Origin: Trichoplax adhaerens
Taxonomy: Eukaryota; Placozoa; Uniplacotomia; Trichoplacea; Trichoplacidae
Direction: 5' to 3'
Length of the DNA stretch: 64,000 bases
Assembly: GCF_000150275.1 (NCBI RefSeq)
Contig: NW_002060945.1
Coordinates: 1,039,190 to 1,103,189, forward strand
This document shows, one piece after another, positions 1-13,100 of this stretch. Both the position numbers and the translations under genes were made by a program. Under the pieces are notes generated by a model. It had not been told where the DNA came from, did not search any database, and saw only the letters and a program-made list of their open reading frames with translations. Each line of letters starts with the position of its first letter. Positions within the stretch are counted from its first letter, which is position 1.

Positions 1-1703
1 ATGGTGTAAGTATTCACTTAATATCGTACAGTATTTTTCTTATGCTAAACTATTCATTTTTATGGAGATCATATGAAAGTCACTTTTACTATGCATCAAT
101 ATGTAGAGAGCTAACCATACGGCATAGCCAGCGTAGAAAGCCACTTTCAATGTCATCAATAATTGGTAATGACGCTGTAACTAGAAATGCATTCTTTGCG
201 TATCTATAGGTCGGAGCAGTGAATGAAGCCGCTTGCAAAATTGCTCGTGAAGTTGCTAACGAAGGCGATGCTTTAATCGCTGGTGGAATGTGCCAAACCC
301 CAACTTATCTATCTGGGGGCAATAAAGAAACAGTCCAGATAGAATTTCAAAAACAGGCAGATGCTTTTGTAAAGTGCGGTGTAGATTTTCTCATCTGTGA
401 GGTAAAACCTATTCTATCGTGTTATTCAATCATTGATTTCCATTCAATTTTGGAAAACTTTTTTATCATAGTACGTACAATGATTTTAAACAACGCTACT
501 CTCCTTAGTACTTTGAACACGTTGAAGAAGCAACTTGGGCTGTCGAAGTCTGTAAAAAGACCGGCATGGCTGTTGCCGCTACATTGTGTATTAACGATGA
601 GGGAGATATGCATGGCGTATCCACCGCAGATTGTGCCGTAAAGCTTGCTAATGCTGGTATGGATTACCTAAAATATCAAACACACAATTCTATGCTACTT
701 AAGACAAGTTACAATATGAGGGAGTAGTCGTCGTCGTTATCTTAGCTCCTATTGCCACTTTTACCTATTATAGGAGCTGATATTATTGGAATAAACTGCC
801 ATTTCGATCCTGATGCCACCTTAGCTGGAATTCGTGAAATGAAGAGAGGCTTAGATGAAGCTGGCTTGAAACGTCATTTGATGAGCCAACCGCTAGCATT
901 CAAGACACCAGATGTAAACAAGCAGGGATTTATTGACTTGCCTGAATTTCCTTTTGGTAGGCTATATCCTAAACATACACAAATAGAGAAATGAATTGTT
1001 TGGTAATAAAATATTTTAACAATATTCATTTAGCTCTGGAACCACGTATACTTACAAGATGGGATTGTCACCGTTACGCCAGAGAAGCCTATGATCTCGG
1101 AGTTCGATACATTGGTGCTTGTTGTGGATTTGAGGTAGGTGACTACTATACCTCAACTAAGCAATATATATCGTCAGTCACAAAATTAATGCCCTGTAAA
1201 ATAAGCTTTAACAATACCATTACTATTACTTAAATTGATCTATTGAATAATGATTCCTTCCTTATTCAGCCTTACCACGTTCGAGCTATTGCGGAAGAAT
1301 TATCTAAAGAACGAGGATGTTTACCTGCAGCTAGTGAGAAACATGATATGTGGGGAGGTGGATTGCAACTTCACACCAAGCCTTGGGTTCGAGCAAGGTA
1401 AAATATCAATTGGTCTTAACATATGGATACATACTATAAGCCACAAACTTCAACAAATTACTAGTAGTACTGTAATATTTTGTTATAAATGCAACGACGA
1501 TGTATAACAAAGATATTCACAAAACATTCTCTAGAGCTCGACGTGATTACTGGGAAAATCTAAGTCCAGCTTCTGGCCGTGCGGAAAGTTCTGCCTTTTC
1601 TAAGCCGAATGCGTGGGGAGTAACTGCTGGCGACGATTTATTAAAACAACAAAAGGAAGCAACCACTCTAGCAGAAATCTCCAATCTAGCTGGTAGATCA
1701 TAA
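1..1703 (+). CDS. BHMT: Betaine-homocysteine S-methyltransferase, copy A (5' end outside window)
   Basis: This zinc enzyme of the cytosol transfers a methyl group from betaine to homocysteine, giving methionine and dimethylglycine. The visible exons are 1-5, 210-401, 509-656, 774-956, 1034-1134, 1270-1397 and 1535-1703 (stop TAA). All have GT-AG borders and keep one reading frame. The first five bases are assigned by comparison with the paralogue at 3420-6441, whose matching exon also ends in a glycine codon. Family landmarks are EGDALIAGG, the zinc-cysteine segment [26 protein letters not shown], the second zinc motif [17 protein letters not shown] and YWENL. The C-terminal tail (GWGVT-like, then a QQKEAT segment) is present, so this end is full length. 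The N-terminal exons lie left of the window. AATAAA signals at 2034 and 2042 could serve polyadenylation. Confidence 0.95.
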
Positions 1704-3419
1704 AGAGTTATATAGGAATCTAACTAAGCTAAACTAACTCCATGTTGATAACATCTCGATAAGCAGCTGTTTGGATTTGCATCTATTCTTTTATTTAAAT
1801 GTAGCTATGTGAACATCTGTAATCAGTAAATTATTCTCCAGGCTAACCGTCACTTAAACTTGCTTGTTACATTTGTAGCAATACTTGAGTAACATTCATG
1901 AAGCCATGATTCTTTGTTTGTTTACCTCATGGTTAAAAATATCGTCAATTTATTGTCGAAATGCAATATCACTCATATGTTAAATATTGGTATTTTGAAT
2001 ATTTAGCTAACTGTAGTTGTAGCCCAGCGTGATAATAAACCAATAAAATACCAAGTTAATAATCCGCGGTTTGTGGATGATTTTGGTGTCTTGCTTTCAG
2101 AATGAAGCGGCCTTTGCTAATTGAAACTTGAGTATTTATCTTGATGCTAAATACCTTGAATTACCTGTGCTGTTGTCTCTACCGCCCTTCGATAATTTAT
2201 CATGTCGAGTTTAGCGAATAGCTTTCTTCGGTACAGCATATGCATTAAAGGCTAGAGAATACTCATATACTCTACGCTACGAATCTATATTAGCAAAATT
2301 TAACTACAGAGTATATAGCATATGACAGTTTTTTATAACGTTTTCTTTATAAAAATGTGATCATACAGTAAGTTCAACTGAAGCAAGCATTTTTACTCAA
2401 TGAATCCGTAAAGTACTTTATTTATATCTTGATATAGTGCTAGGAAGTACACTTTTGCATTGTACCCTTCAGCTGTTTTCTAAGGTATTCAAACAATTCC
2501 TTCCTAATAGTTATCCAATTAACACTGAAATTACAATTGAACCTATTACATGTCTAATACTTTGAATAATTCTTTCGTGAAAAATTAACTTTCATAAAGC
2601 TAATTCTGTTTCCGCCATATCGTAAATATGTTTAGTTACTGGGAGGTAGTTTTCCCTGAGGGCAATTGTTTGGGGAATTTTCCTAGAATTATTTCCACTA
2701 TAACAATATTAAATTGATACTTGCATGTAGCAAGTGTGGCAGCGCTATTGTACGACAAACTGAACGCCAGCAGGACTTGACTAGTATATCAGAATAAAGG
2801 CACTAAATGAACATATCGCTTGGATGATCAATATTAAATACTGGAACCGAAATTATGATCCGCACCGATTTGTTAGCCTGCTTTCTAGCAGTAAACTAAG
2901 CTTTGAAAATAAATGGATTATTCGGCATATGCAGATGGCATATTTGCAATGTTTTGGATAGTTATCCACGTTTGTAATATTTCAGATGAAATCACACGAA
3001 ACGCTAATCATTAATAACTAATACAACAAACAGAAAGAAAGTCCTATGTTGTTTAATACAAGTAATTTGGCAAAGCAAGTAGTAAATTCAAGGCCGTAAG
3101 CAGCTCAAAGTCAACGCGCGAAAGCATTTTATTAAATAAGAAATTACTTAACTTACACATAAATACCACACTACAAGGACTAAACCATAAAAGTAACTAA
3201 GATATATGCATTTGCCGTCACATTTCCGTAACAAAACTTGTACCGTAATAAGAAAGCCTTTAGATATAAATGATGAATCCATTTATATCTAAAACATCGT
3301 AATAGTCAAAGCCTTCATTTACAGTATTACTGGTGCGACATGATAATCTATAACTAGCAGTTGCAAGATTAATCTTAGTACTGCTAATTTGATTCATGCT
3401 CTAGTCATCCGGTACTTCG
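1704..3419. other. Intergenic DNA between the two BHMT copies
   Basis: This is AT-rich sequence between two convergent genes. Apart from likely 3' untranslated sequence and AATAAA signals near 2034-2047, no coding exon, RNA gene or clear repeat was seen. Confidence 0.5.
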
Positions 3420-6400
3420 TTAATCAGTGATATCGTGAGAACTAGGTTTCGAGTACGCAGGGCATTCTGGTCGCCCAGTAGCAGGACGCAAGTTTTCCCA
3501 GTATTCGCGAGAAGCCCTATAAAAATACCGTACACATTAACAACACTTTAACACTTAATTGATCACTTTAATCGGTTACAGGGTAGAATCATCCATCTTC
3601 GATAAAGCTTGAACATTGATTTTAACTACTATCGATATTACAGAATCCTTTCTGCTGTGGATACGCATGCTTAATTTTAAATGTGAGACCGATAGTTCGT
3701 GAAGATAATTAACTGTTTAATAGTAAAATATCGTACAAAACTCTTTAATGCTTCGAGTAAGTAAATATGCTTAAAATAAAATTATTCCAATTGTGTATGA
3801 AAATATAGCTACAATCATACAATATTACTTTATAAACGTTTAGCGTTAAATCTTTCAGCAATTGCACCCTTACCTAGCGCGAACCCAAGGTTTAGTATGT
3901 AATTTTAAACCTCCTCCCCACATTTCATGCTTTTCACTGGCAAGCGGCAATTTACCCCCCCGCTCAGTAACTAGCTCTTCAGCTATTGCTCGGACATGGT
4001 ACGGCTATATACAAAAATAAAATAATACATCTATCACAAAATAGCATTACTGCTTTAAAAATTATTTTTTTTTCCTTACAAACTCAACAAACTTGCTATT
4101 CTATATCGCGCAATCGAGATGTACACAGTACCTCAAATCCACAGCAGGCACCGATATATCGGACTCCTAAATCGTAAGCTTCTCTAGCATAACGGTGACA
4201 ATCCCATCTAGTCAACGTGCGTGGTTCCATAGCTTAAAAATAATAAATTAGTACTATTACTTGAACGAAGATTTGAAATGACAGTATTTTCCAGAAAGGA
4301 ATTTGAACAATAATATACCGAAAGGAAATTCAGGGATATCGACGAATCCATGTTTGTTTGCATCTGGAGTTCTATAGCCTAACGGTTGAGTTATTAAATG
4401 CCGTTTCAAGCCAGCTTCTTCTAAGCCTCTTTTCATTTCTCGTACTCCAGCTAGTACAGTATCCGGATCGAAATTGCAGTTGATACCAATGATATCAGCT
4501 CCTAAAATAAATGTTATCGCAGAAGTTCTTTAATATCTTGAATAAAAATCTATCTATAAGAAGCTATGCCATTGTCCGACATAACATATCAATGACAATT
4601 AATTCGTATCGTAATACCGATCAGTAACAACACTATCAACACAACATAAGTTATCCATGAACAGAAACTACATAAAAATACCAGCATTTGCAAGTCTGAC
4701 AGCACATTCAGACGTTGGAACTCCATCGACGTCTCCTTCCTTATTAATGCATAAAGTAGCAGCAACAGCCAAGCCTGTTTTCTTACAAATTTCAACAGCC
4801 CAACATGCTTCTTCAGCGTGTTCAAAATACTTTGTAAAGGTATAAATAGTAGAGTAAATAGCCATTGCAAGCAAAATCAATCTTAAATATACGAACAAAT
4901 ACTGAAATTGTACCGGCAAGAGCTATAGACAATGGGCTGCATAATAAAATATAAACAATACCTCACATATCAAGAAATCAACGCCGCATTTGGTAAAAGC
5001 ATCTGCCTGCTTCTGAAAATGTTCTTGAACGGCTTCTTTGCTTCCACCTTCTGCATATGTAGGAGTTTGACTCATACCACCAGCAATCAATGCATCACCT
5101 TCATTAGCAACTTCGCGTGCAAGTAAGCAAGCAGCTTCATTTATGTTGGTAGACTATACAGTGAAAATAAAATAATTTCAATATATTGATTATGTAACAT
5201 TGGATTTTTATCCGCGTCTAGACGATAGTAATTTTATTGGCAGTCCAACAACTACAATTACGAAGTAATTGATTTTTATAAGATATTTAAATTATTAGAA
5301 TATATTAAAAGTTAATGCGTTCCGTATAGAGCATACCCCATGACGACCAGCCTTGTTGCCTCGAACCGTCAATTTATCTTCGCTAGCATAAAATGTAAAG
5401 CATTGCATGACATCGGAGCCAGCTCTTAAAAATTCACGATGTAACTCTAGTACTGTTTAATGTATAATAGGTCAAGATATTTAGTAAATTATTTCGCAGC
5501 AGGTACAGTAGCGTAATTAAGCTATAGCATTGCACATATAGTAAGATGCCTTTAATATACGGACTGTACACTGTGCTTAGTGACTAGTGATTAAAAACAA
5601 ATACGTGTGCATGTCTACGACAGTACAATTCATTAACCATGTAGAGATAGACCAGGCCGTTAAACAATTTACGCAAGTCACTTTTAAGTTTTTATTGCCT
5701 ATTCTAGAAGTCACCTACGTTATGCATATATGAAGGATATCCTAATCTTAATTTAAGTTAAACTTTCCCTTAAAACGTTTTGATTTTCTTTGAAGAATAT
5801 TAAATCTCGTTTTACACTATTTAATCAAATAATAACTTTTTACAGTAATTATACACAGTTATACAGTAGTCCATAATGCGTTAACACGTTCGAATTCTGT
5901 AACCATTAATATACATTGGATATATATTTGCTAATTTTTGACTACATCACCTGCTTCTGGATGCTCGATAACAGCTTCTGGTGTCCATGGGCCGGCCTGA
6001 ACATAACCACGCTTTTCTAAAGCGACGACAAAGCCTCCATCACCAATAATGACTCCTTCATCTAATCGTTCAAGGATTCCCTAAAGGCATATAAAATTGG
6101 GAATATACGGTTACCGTACATATTTTAGTATAATATTGTCCATAATCTATTCTAATAACAATTGTTTGTAAGAGCTAAGGACTACAGAAATAATTGTAAG
6201 ATCTATATGAAGAGTATAACTATACTGTAAATACTTGTATGAACGAGTATATTGGATATTGCGATTAAGTTGTACTACCATACTCAAATATCGCGTTACT
6301 GCCACTGTAATTATTATAATCATTCATTTCAACCGCTACTTCATTGGTATGCGCTAGTGCAAAGTATTGTATAACGATAATAACAATTAGTTATTATAAA

Positions 6401-6441
6401 GTGAACTAGTTCATTGAAAGCAATATTCTCACCTTTCCCAT
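3420..6441 (-). CDS. BHMT: Betaine-homocysteine S-methyltransferase, copy B (short C-terminus)
   Basis: This is a complete paralogue of the gene at 1-1703, on the opposite strand. Exons from 5' to 3' are 6433-6441 (ATG GGA AAG only), 5951-6080, 5337-5446, 4962-5153, 4682-4829, 4319-4501, 4132-4232, 3874-4004 and 3420-3516. They sum to 1101 bases, or 366 residues plus stop, in perfect phase. Intron positions match copy A, so the pair arose by inverted duplication of an intron-bearing gene. It keeps [20 protein letters not shown], the zinc cysteines (NC and CCGFE) and YWENL. Two things are odd. The usual NCHFDP reads NCNFDP, changing His to Asn beside the zinc cysteine. The protein also stops shortly after the SKP motif, about 24 residues before copy A does, losing the C-terminal segment that supports oligomer contacts in known BHMTs. 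It may be a diverged or modified enzyme. Confidence 0.93.
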
Positions 6442-9169
6442 TTCAACGGTCTTGAATCGAAGGATAGAAAATAGAAAATATCAAAGATTACCGATTAAAA
6501 TTGACTCACAATTCTGAATAAAATGATTTCACAATACAACTGCGGTGAGAATAACAAAGATTATAGAAGAATTCTCGGTACAATTTCTATTGAATCTTAT
6601 CCCTACGCTGCTTTATACGTATTAAGGTCAGACATGAGATGTATATTGGACATCACCGAAGCGTAACATTACCATCGACAATTTTTTTATCTCTATCCAT
6701 TAATGCTCATCGATGTTATCCATAATTATCAATATCGCGCTGAAAATGATTGATTTTAAATTTATATTTTAAATGTCACTGAAGAGTAGGTTTGATCTAA
6801 ATGGTACAGTACTTTAATAACCAATTGTTGTTTCATTGTTGCAAATTCAAATTACTGTGATAGCTCAACAACATGGATTACTAGAACCGTTGCTTAATAG
6901 TATTTTATACACGACGGTCTTGGCTATTTTTCCCTCAAAAATGACATGATCTACATATGTACAAACGGTTAAAGTAGGAGATGATTATACTGCAAGATAG
7001 ATTAGTGAATTCCGTAACGACTGTACTATATGTTACAGTTCAAATTTCACACCAGCCAGCTATACTCCATACTCTACTGTTCGTCTTTTTCTAAGATAAA
7101 CATGCAAACGGTGTTGATTTACTCAATCTCGGACGGTGTCGAAGCAGTCTTCGGCTCGCTCGATGGACAAAATAGCAAATTGATCAACGAATAAACAATG
7201 ATATTGATAACTATGATAATGCTTACTTATCGTTAGCTGTAGTAATTAATCAAGAATAAAGGCAAGTGAATAAAGTTGTGGAGAACTGAAGACTTCGCCG
7301 ATGTTAATCTCCTACAATGGAAGCTAAGCGCTTTTTTCCAACGTAGTCGTCCGCGATGATAGCGTTATGACAAGCCGATTGTTCCGACGGTAGTATTTAC
7401 GTGAGGGAGGAGAACAAGATGCCACGGTGGATAGGTTAAAACTACTCTATCACACTGGTGTTTCCGCCACATTCGGTTATAGAGAAGCATTCAAATCACA
7501 ATTGATGTCATGGAATAAATGCGCATGCATCACCTTTAACCTTTTAATGGCTGTGTTCCATTTCGTCAAGATGGTGCTATACTGTACGTCGTAGGATGCT
7601 GTTGTTTGCAATCTGAAGGCAGACTTTAGAACAGGATTAAGATAGGCGTTGCCTATTTGCCAAGAACTTTCCCAAAAGAATTAATTAATTCATTATGGAT
7701 CAATTACTAGTCGTTAATACGTTCATACGCGTGCTTTGACTACCATCTGACTAGCTACGTCTTTGGTCTCTGTGGAATACTGCTGCAAGCCACGCTGGTC
7801 AAGAAAATTGTCAATTATGAATTATTCATCAATCCATTGTACTGTATTTCTACTTCTTTCTGACTGACTTTGTTTGTAGTCTCTTTGAAAATACTACAAA
7901 CAACGTAAACAACTCCATTAACAGTGGAGTACGATCATTGATCGAGATTATGCACGAATACTGTTTGCCAACTGCCTAAAATGTTGCCTATTTACAGCTC
8001 TCCATATAGTATACACAACATGGCACTACTGTTCAGTAAACCGGTACAGAACAGGATGTTTCGGGTGTGCAATGGCTGTTTACTTGTTGATCATCAAGAA
8101 ATAGTACTGGCATCAATCAGTAATCTGATAATGCAGCACTTTCAGAAATATAACAGTTGTAGCGGCTCATGTTTTCTTCTACTGTAAAATTTCAACAATT
8201 CTCTTAGTCAATCATGGACTAGTCACTAGTCGTAACGATTGAGTAGTCCATCATTGTCCTCAAACGAAGATGGAAACCTTTCCTAATTTGATTGCAATTC
8301 AAGTTGTAGTTCAGCATGATAACCATTCAACTAAGTTCAAGATCAATAGTGTATAAACAATTTATAGTATAGTATACAATACTCGACAATAATAAAACCG
8401 CAGAACTCCAGTAGACACAAAGCACCAGCAGACACATGGACTAGACTATGGAATATGCCCTCGAGAACATACGCGTAGTTAGTAGTCCCATATGACTACA
8501 AAAAAAAACTGAAAGATCTCAGATGGTCGGACATTTTAAACCCAATAAAAGTGGAAAATGTTTAAAAATACTGGCTTAGTATCAATCTCTTGAAGAGTAT
8601 CTGTTCTCTTCCTCATTCAAGACTATGTTAGACGGTATAGAACTACTTTCAAGGAGATTCTAGGTAAAATAGAAGAGGATGCAATGAATTATTGCTTTCT
8701 TTAAAGCAATAATTCAATTACAAAATCCAACATCTGCTTACTAAGGCTATAACGAAGAGAAAAACTGTATTTGCAATAGTTTCCAGCCGACATGACACCA
8801 GTTATCCGACCGTCCGAATTCGGTTACAATAATACATTGATTACTATACACTAAAAACATGCCGCCGAATGGTTGCTGGTCATTTCAAGTGAAGCGTCGA
8901 TCTGAAACGATACACTGCAGTATGCTGTACACTGAGTGTACAGTACTGTCGACGATTGTAAGCCAAATTACCGTCGCTGCTGGGTTAGTTTTGTACTCGA
9001 CACTGTAAGCCTGTTCGAATTTTAAATTTGGTTCAATATCCAATTGCTTTACGACTAAAATGTTTCAAAATGCAATAAAATCATTTTCTATCTAAAAATT
9101 GTTACCGCTTAGCGAACTAAAAACACGCGCAACCGTTTTTTGAAAATGCTTCTGTTGCTATTCGTCCAA

Positions 9170-9290
9170 TCTACAGTGTACAGTACAGACCCTTATACTG
9201 TAGTGTACAGTACAGTATACTGTAGTATGGGCTTTCAGTCGCAGTGTAACAGTACTGTACAGTACAGTACAGTACAGTAGACTACAATGA
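9170..9290. repeat. Cluster of TACAGTACTGTA-type palindromic motifs
   Basis: Overlapping copies of tacagt, gtacagtac and tactgta fill this stretch. The same motif recurs as clusters at about 36385-36460, 36840-36915, 39310-39345, 39540-39690, 39845-39910, 54148-54245 and 59042-59200. Its nature is unknown; it could be a satellite seed, a protein-binding site or part of MITE ends. Confidence 0.7.
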
Positions 9291-9541
9291 CCAGAAAATG
9301 ATCGGGTAGGCGCGGCCCACCCCCCATACTGTAGAATAGTTTTTAGCAAGTAATGAACAGTCAGTTCTCATCCACTCTCTTTCTACTGTACATCCGATAA
9401 AATCATGCCTACGTGTCTCCATACAGTACTATCAACTACTAAAGGAAGACCTTTTAGCAGTCCATTCCACGCTAATACAAGCACTATTGACGACAGTCCA
9501 TGTCATACAGAGAAGGCAACGCTCTGCCATGGACAATAGGA

Positions 9542-9634
9542 GAAGTCCGTCCATCCGAGGAAAGTGTTCGATCCAGGTATGTCCAATGGGGGGACATACC
9601 TGGATCGGACACTTTCCTCGGATGGACGGACTTC
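9542..9634. repeat. Near-perfect 93-base hairpin (fold-back element)
   Basis: Two 43-base arms (9542-9584 and 9592-9634) are reverse complements except for one position, which would form a G-U pair in RNA. They are separated by a 7-base loop. The pairing continues weakly a few bases outward. The arm contains gtccgtcc followed by aaagtgttc, which reappears degenerate near 9868-9900, so a fold-back MITE is likelier than a microRNA precursor. Either could give a transcript that folds fully. Confidence 0.8.
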
Positions 9635-10114
9635 GCCTACCCGTTGAAATCTTATATCACTGTTTTCTGAATCACTCGTATTAATTTCATTTAAATAGCA
9701 TTTATGGTCTAATTTACTGCTTCCAAGCAGAGCTTAGCAATACTTAATACATCACAATGTGATATTACTTCATTCATTTAAAAAAATCAGTCAATTCACA
9801 ATCGACTGTCTGCATACTAAAGTACTGTCACAACGAAGAAGTATTGGGCTGAATGAGGCCAAAAATATCCGTCCGTCCAATAAAGTGTTCAATGTTCAGT
9901 CCCGCCCAAGTATTCTTCTTCTAGTGGTCTATGGCTATGCAGTCGATGTGCGCAGATTCTTGTCAAGTCTCCAGAGAAACACTTACTGTAAACCTGCTCA
10001 GCAGTTGGCCATGGAGGATATGGTTTAAATTACTGGCATCCATTTTGATTCTATTTGTACCCATCCTACCGGTATATTGGCAGAATTTGCCTACTGCAGC
10101 TTCCTACTGATTCA

Positions 10115-13100
10115 ATGGAAGGGGTCAATCTTCGTCAACGAAATTCACGCCCTTTAGATGAGCTAACCAAAAAGAAATCTACCTCTGGCGAGGGAGGTGA
10201 GCTACTCAATCACCGGCATGTGTAGAAATCTTTCCTCCTTTTTTTTGTCTCCTAGTTAATCTGCTTATTACACAGAAATTGACACTATCCAATTGGATCG
10301 AGTAGTACATAGAGTTGATCACTGATTCGCACGATTATCACCGTAGCCATGAGTTTACATAATCATTACAATGTTTTTATAAATGGAAATTTGGTTTCGT
10401 TAAGGATATAGTCATTGAATACATTAGTCATCCTTGCATTTCCTGTTTTATAAACTTGACTCTCGCCCAATTGTCCACTATTCCCATGCAGAAAGAAAGA
10501 CATTCCATTTATAGCATAATACGGAACATAGCCGCCATATACAAGCTAAAAAAATGATACAATACAGACAGTATGTATACTACAGTACATCCTTCATGAA
10601 TTGGGATATTGTCCAGTATCCAAGGTATTATAATGCGATAAATCTTCATCAATCTTTAGTCAAACAATTTAAACTGTTCGCAATCTATTGTTATCGATGA
10701 TTCGTATCTACTGTAGTAATTCATGTCATTCTAGAATAGAAATAAGGAGTAGTTCAATCAAGTGTAAATTGATTGATGAACTTATTACACTTGTAGGGAC
10801 ACTAGAGATATTATGGAGACATTGACTTCCGTCATCGAGTAGGCTACGATAGGAATAAACTAATAGTCTCTCGATATTGTAGATATCGCTGCTAATGATA
10901 GATAGTACAAAAACGTGCGATTCTCCATCAACACATGGACCATGAATTTATTCAGGGCGTCCATTCTTTTTATGAACATTACAGACATAGTGTGTACATC
11001 TACTTCCATCATCGAGTAGGCTACGATAGAAATAAAGTAATATCCTCTCTAGAGTGTACACGTCGCTATCAATGACAGTACAAAAACGTACGATTCGACA
11101 TTAATACGTCGACAATAAATTCGATCAAGATAAATCAGTTAATCTTTTATCAATTGTAGATTAATCATCAAAAAAAGAAAGGATTCTAGAATCGCCTAAA
11201 CGACAAAATTTTATAGTAGTATTTGAGGAATGTCGATATTATTTTTCAACGGAATGATGGCCGCATTATACTGTACATTGCAGTATAATCTGTTTGATGG
11301 ACTTGCAGTATACGTGTGTATATATATACACATATGGCAAAAATGAATCATCGCTGAAAATGATGATATAACACAGTGTTGTTTACAATACAATTACTTG
11401 TGATTGCAAATCACGCTAGACTTTGTGGTTGTCCTAAAACTGTAAAATCAAAGTCATTGGATAAAATGCCGCTCAAGGAGTTTACATAAGCTATAAACAC
11501 CAATCGAGCAAACTTGGACAAATAAATACCGCTGTAGGGCAACTTTTGTCATCCTACGCATTATCAGCAATCTGCAATAACGAATGCCTTGCTAAAAGAT
11601 AGAAGAGATACGCACTGTAGATAGAACTGTAATTTTAGACTATTGCTTGCAGAGTTTCAGTAATTGATCTTACTCATCTAATTTTTCATCACCTTTTTCA
11701 ACACTTTAGATAGAAAAAGTGCTCTATATCGCTTTACAACAGCAGGCAAATTGATCCTAACTGCTAATCTATGGTATAATGCAATTCCTACACAAAATTG
11801 CGATGTCTTAGTCACCTTTCCAGAGAAAGCAGATGATTATGATGTCATGTGGATTTACAATAGAATAACAAAAAGAGCTCCGCAATTACAAGTAACCGTA
11901 CGCCGCCATGCTAATATTCCAGTATATGCCTTCTATATTACAGCAACCTTTGAGAATTTGCTACAAGCCGCTGAACAACTAAGTATGAGAAAACGACTCA
12001 AACAATCGCATGGTGGTGGTTGGAAAGAATTTAATTTAGAAGAATCTAAAATGTTTCTTAATATTGAAAACTCCAACGATTTCTTTACTACACGAGAACG
12101 TCAAACTATTGTCTTCAAAATGGTAGAAGAAATTCGAGCTGAACATGGGGATTCGGTCGGCAGACTTGTCTTGATTGAAGGAGAACCGATCGGTAAACTA
12201 AGTGTTATTTCATTCATTATCAACATACATGCTATTTTTGTCCTATTTATGCATTTACATATTATTAGCATTTTACACGTACTCATAGAGTCAGTATCTC
12301 AATCAATCGTATACCTTTAGCAGTAAACTATGTACTAGACGCATACAAGATATTCTCATAAACCACTATCCTAAGTTTCCAAAATTTTATTTCCTAGTTC
12401 CCAAATGTTTATCTAAAGGCATTATAAAACAAATATTACCTCTCCATTCCAATACCGATTTAAAGAAACTTGAAAAGGATTGGGTACAAGCATTTTTACG
12501 GCCTCAACCGTTAGGTAAAACCAAAAATGTGCAACTATTGTCCTATTTATTGTCAGGAGTTGCTGTAACTATATACACCATACTCTTGCTTTATACAACC
12601 TAAACGTTATAATTAATCCATAGGCTAAATAAAGTAAAATTAGTCAATATCATTTACAATAATAAAGACCTATGCCACCAAGCAAACAATAATAAACCCG
12701 GTGTATTTCTTTCACATATCCATTATAGATGAAATTAGCTCCTACTTTGGTGTTAAAATTGCCATGTACTTCGGCTGGTTGGGTTTTTATACAAGATCAT
12801 TAATAATACCAGCTATGATTGGTCTCTTATTCTATTTATTCGATACCGGTGATGCACTTTCACAAGTTATTTTTGCTGTATTTAACATTATATGGGGTAC
12901 AGTATTCTTGGAAGCCTGGAAAAGAAAAAGTCAAGAATACGCATATCGTTTTGGAACTTTAGATCTTCCTAACAATTTAGTCACAGAACCGAGGCCTTTA
13001 TACCGGGTATTATAAAAATCTTCTGTAATTGAGGACATTTCCATTTTATAAGATAATTATACTAACCATGTTAGTGTTACAATTTAGAAACTGAAACACT

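Larger units (their letters stand above)
6442..10114. other. Intergenic region with repeats
   Basis: No exon chain was recognised. The stretch holds the palindrome cluster at 9170-9290, the hairpin at 9542-9634 and a related sequence near 9868-9900 (gtccgtcc followed by aaagtgttc). These look like remains of small DNA transposons. Short open frames such as 7100-7192 and 7981-8187 show no family motif. Confidence 0.4.

Noticed and set aside
7100-7192. 30-codon frame and nearby GC-richer stretch to about 7440
   Set aside because: A faint likeness to a BTB-type start was considered, but no consistent exon chain or motif supports it.
7981-8187. 68-codon plus-strand frame
   Set aside because: No family motif, no splice partners and low-complexity surroundings; likely chance.
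9158-9349. Minus-strand 63-codon frame
   Set aside because: Its sequence is simply the translated palindrome cluster.
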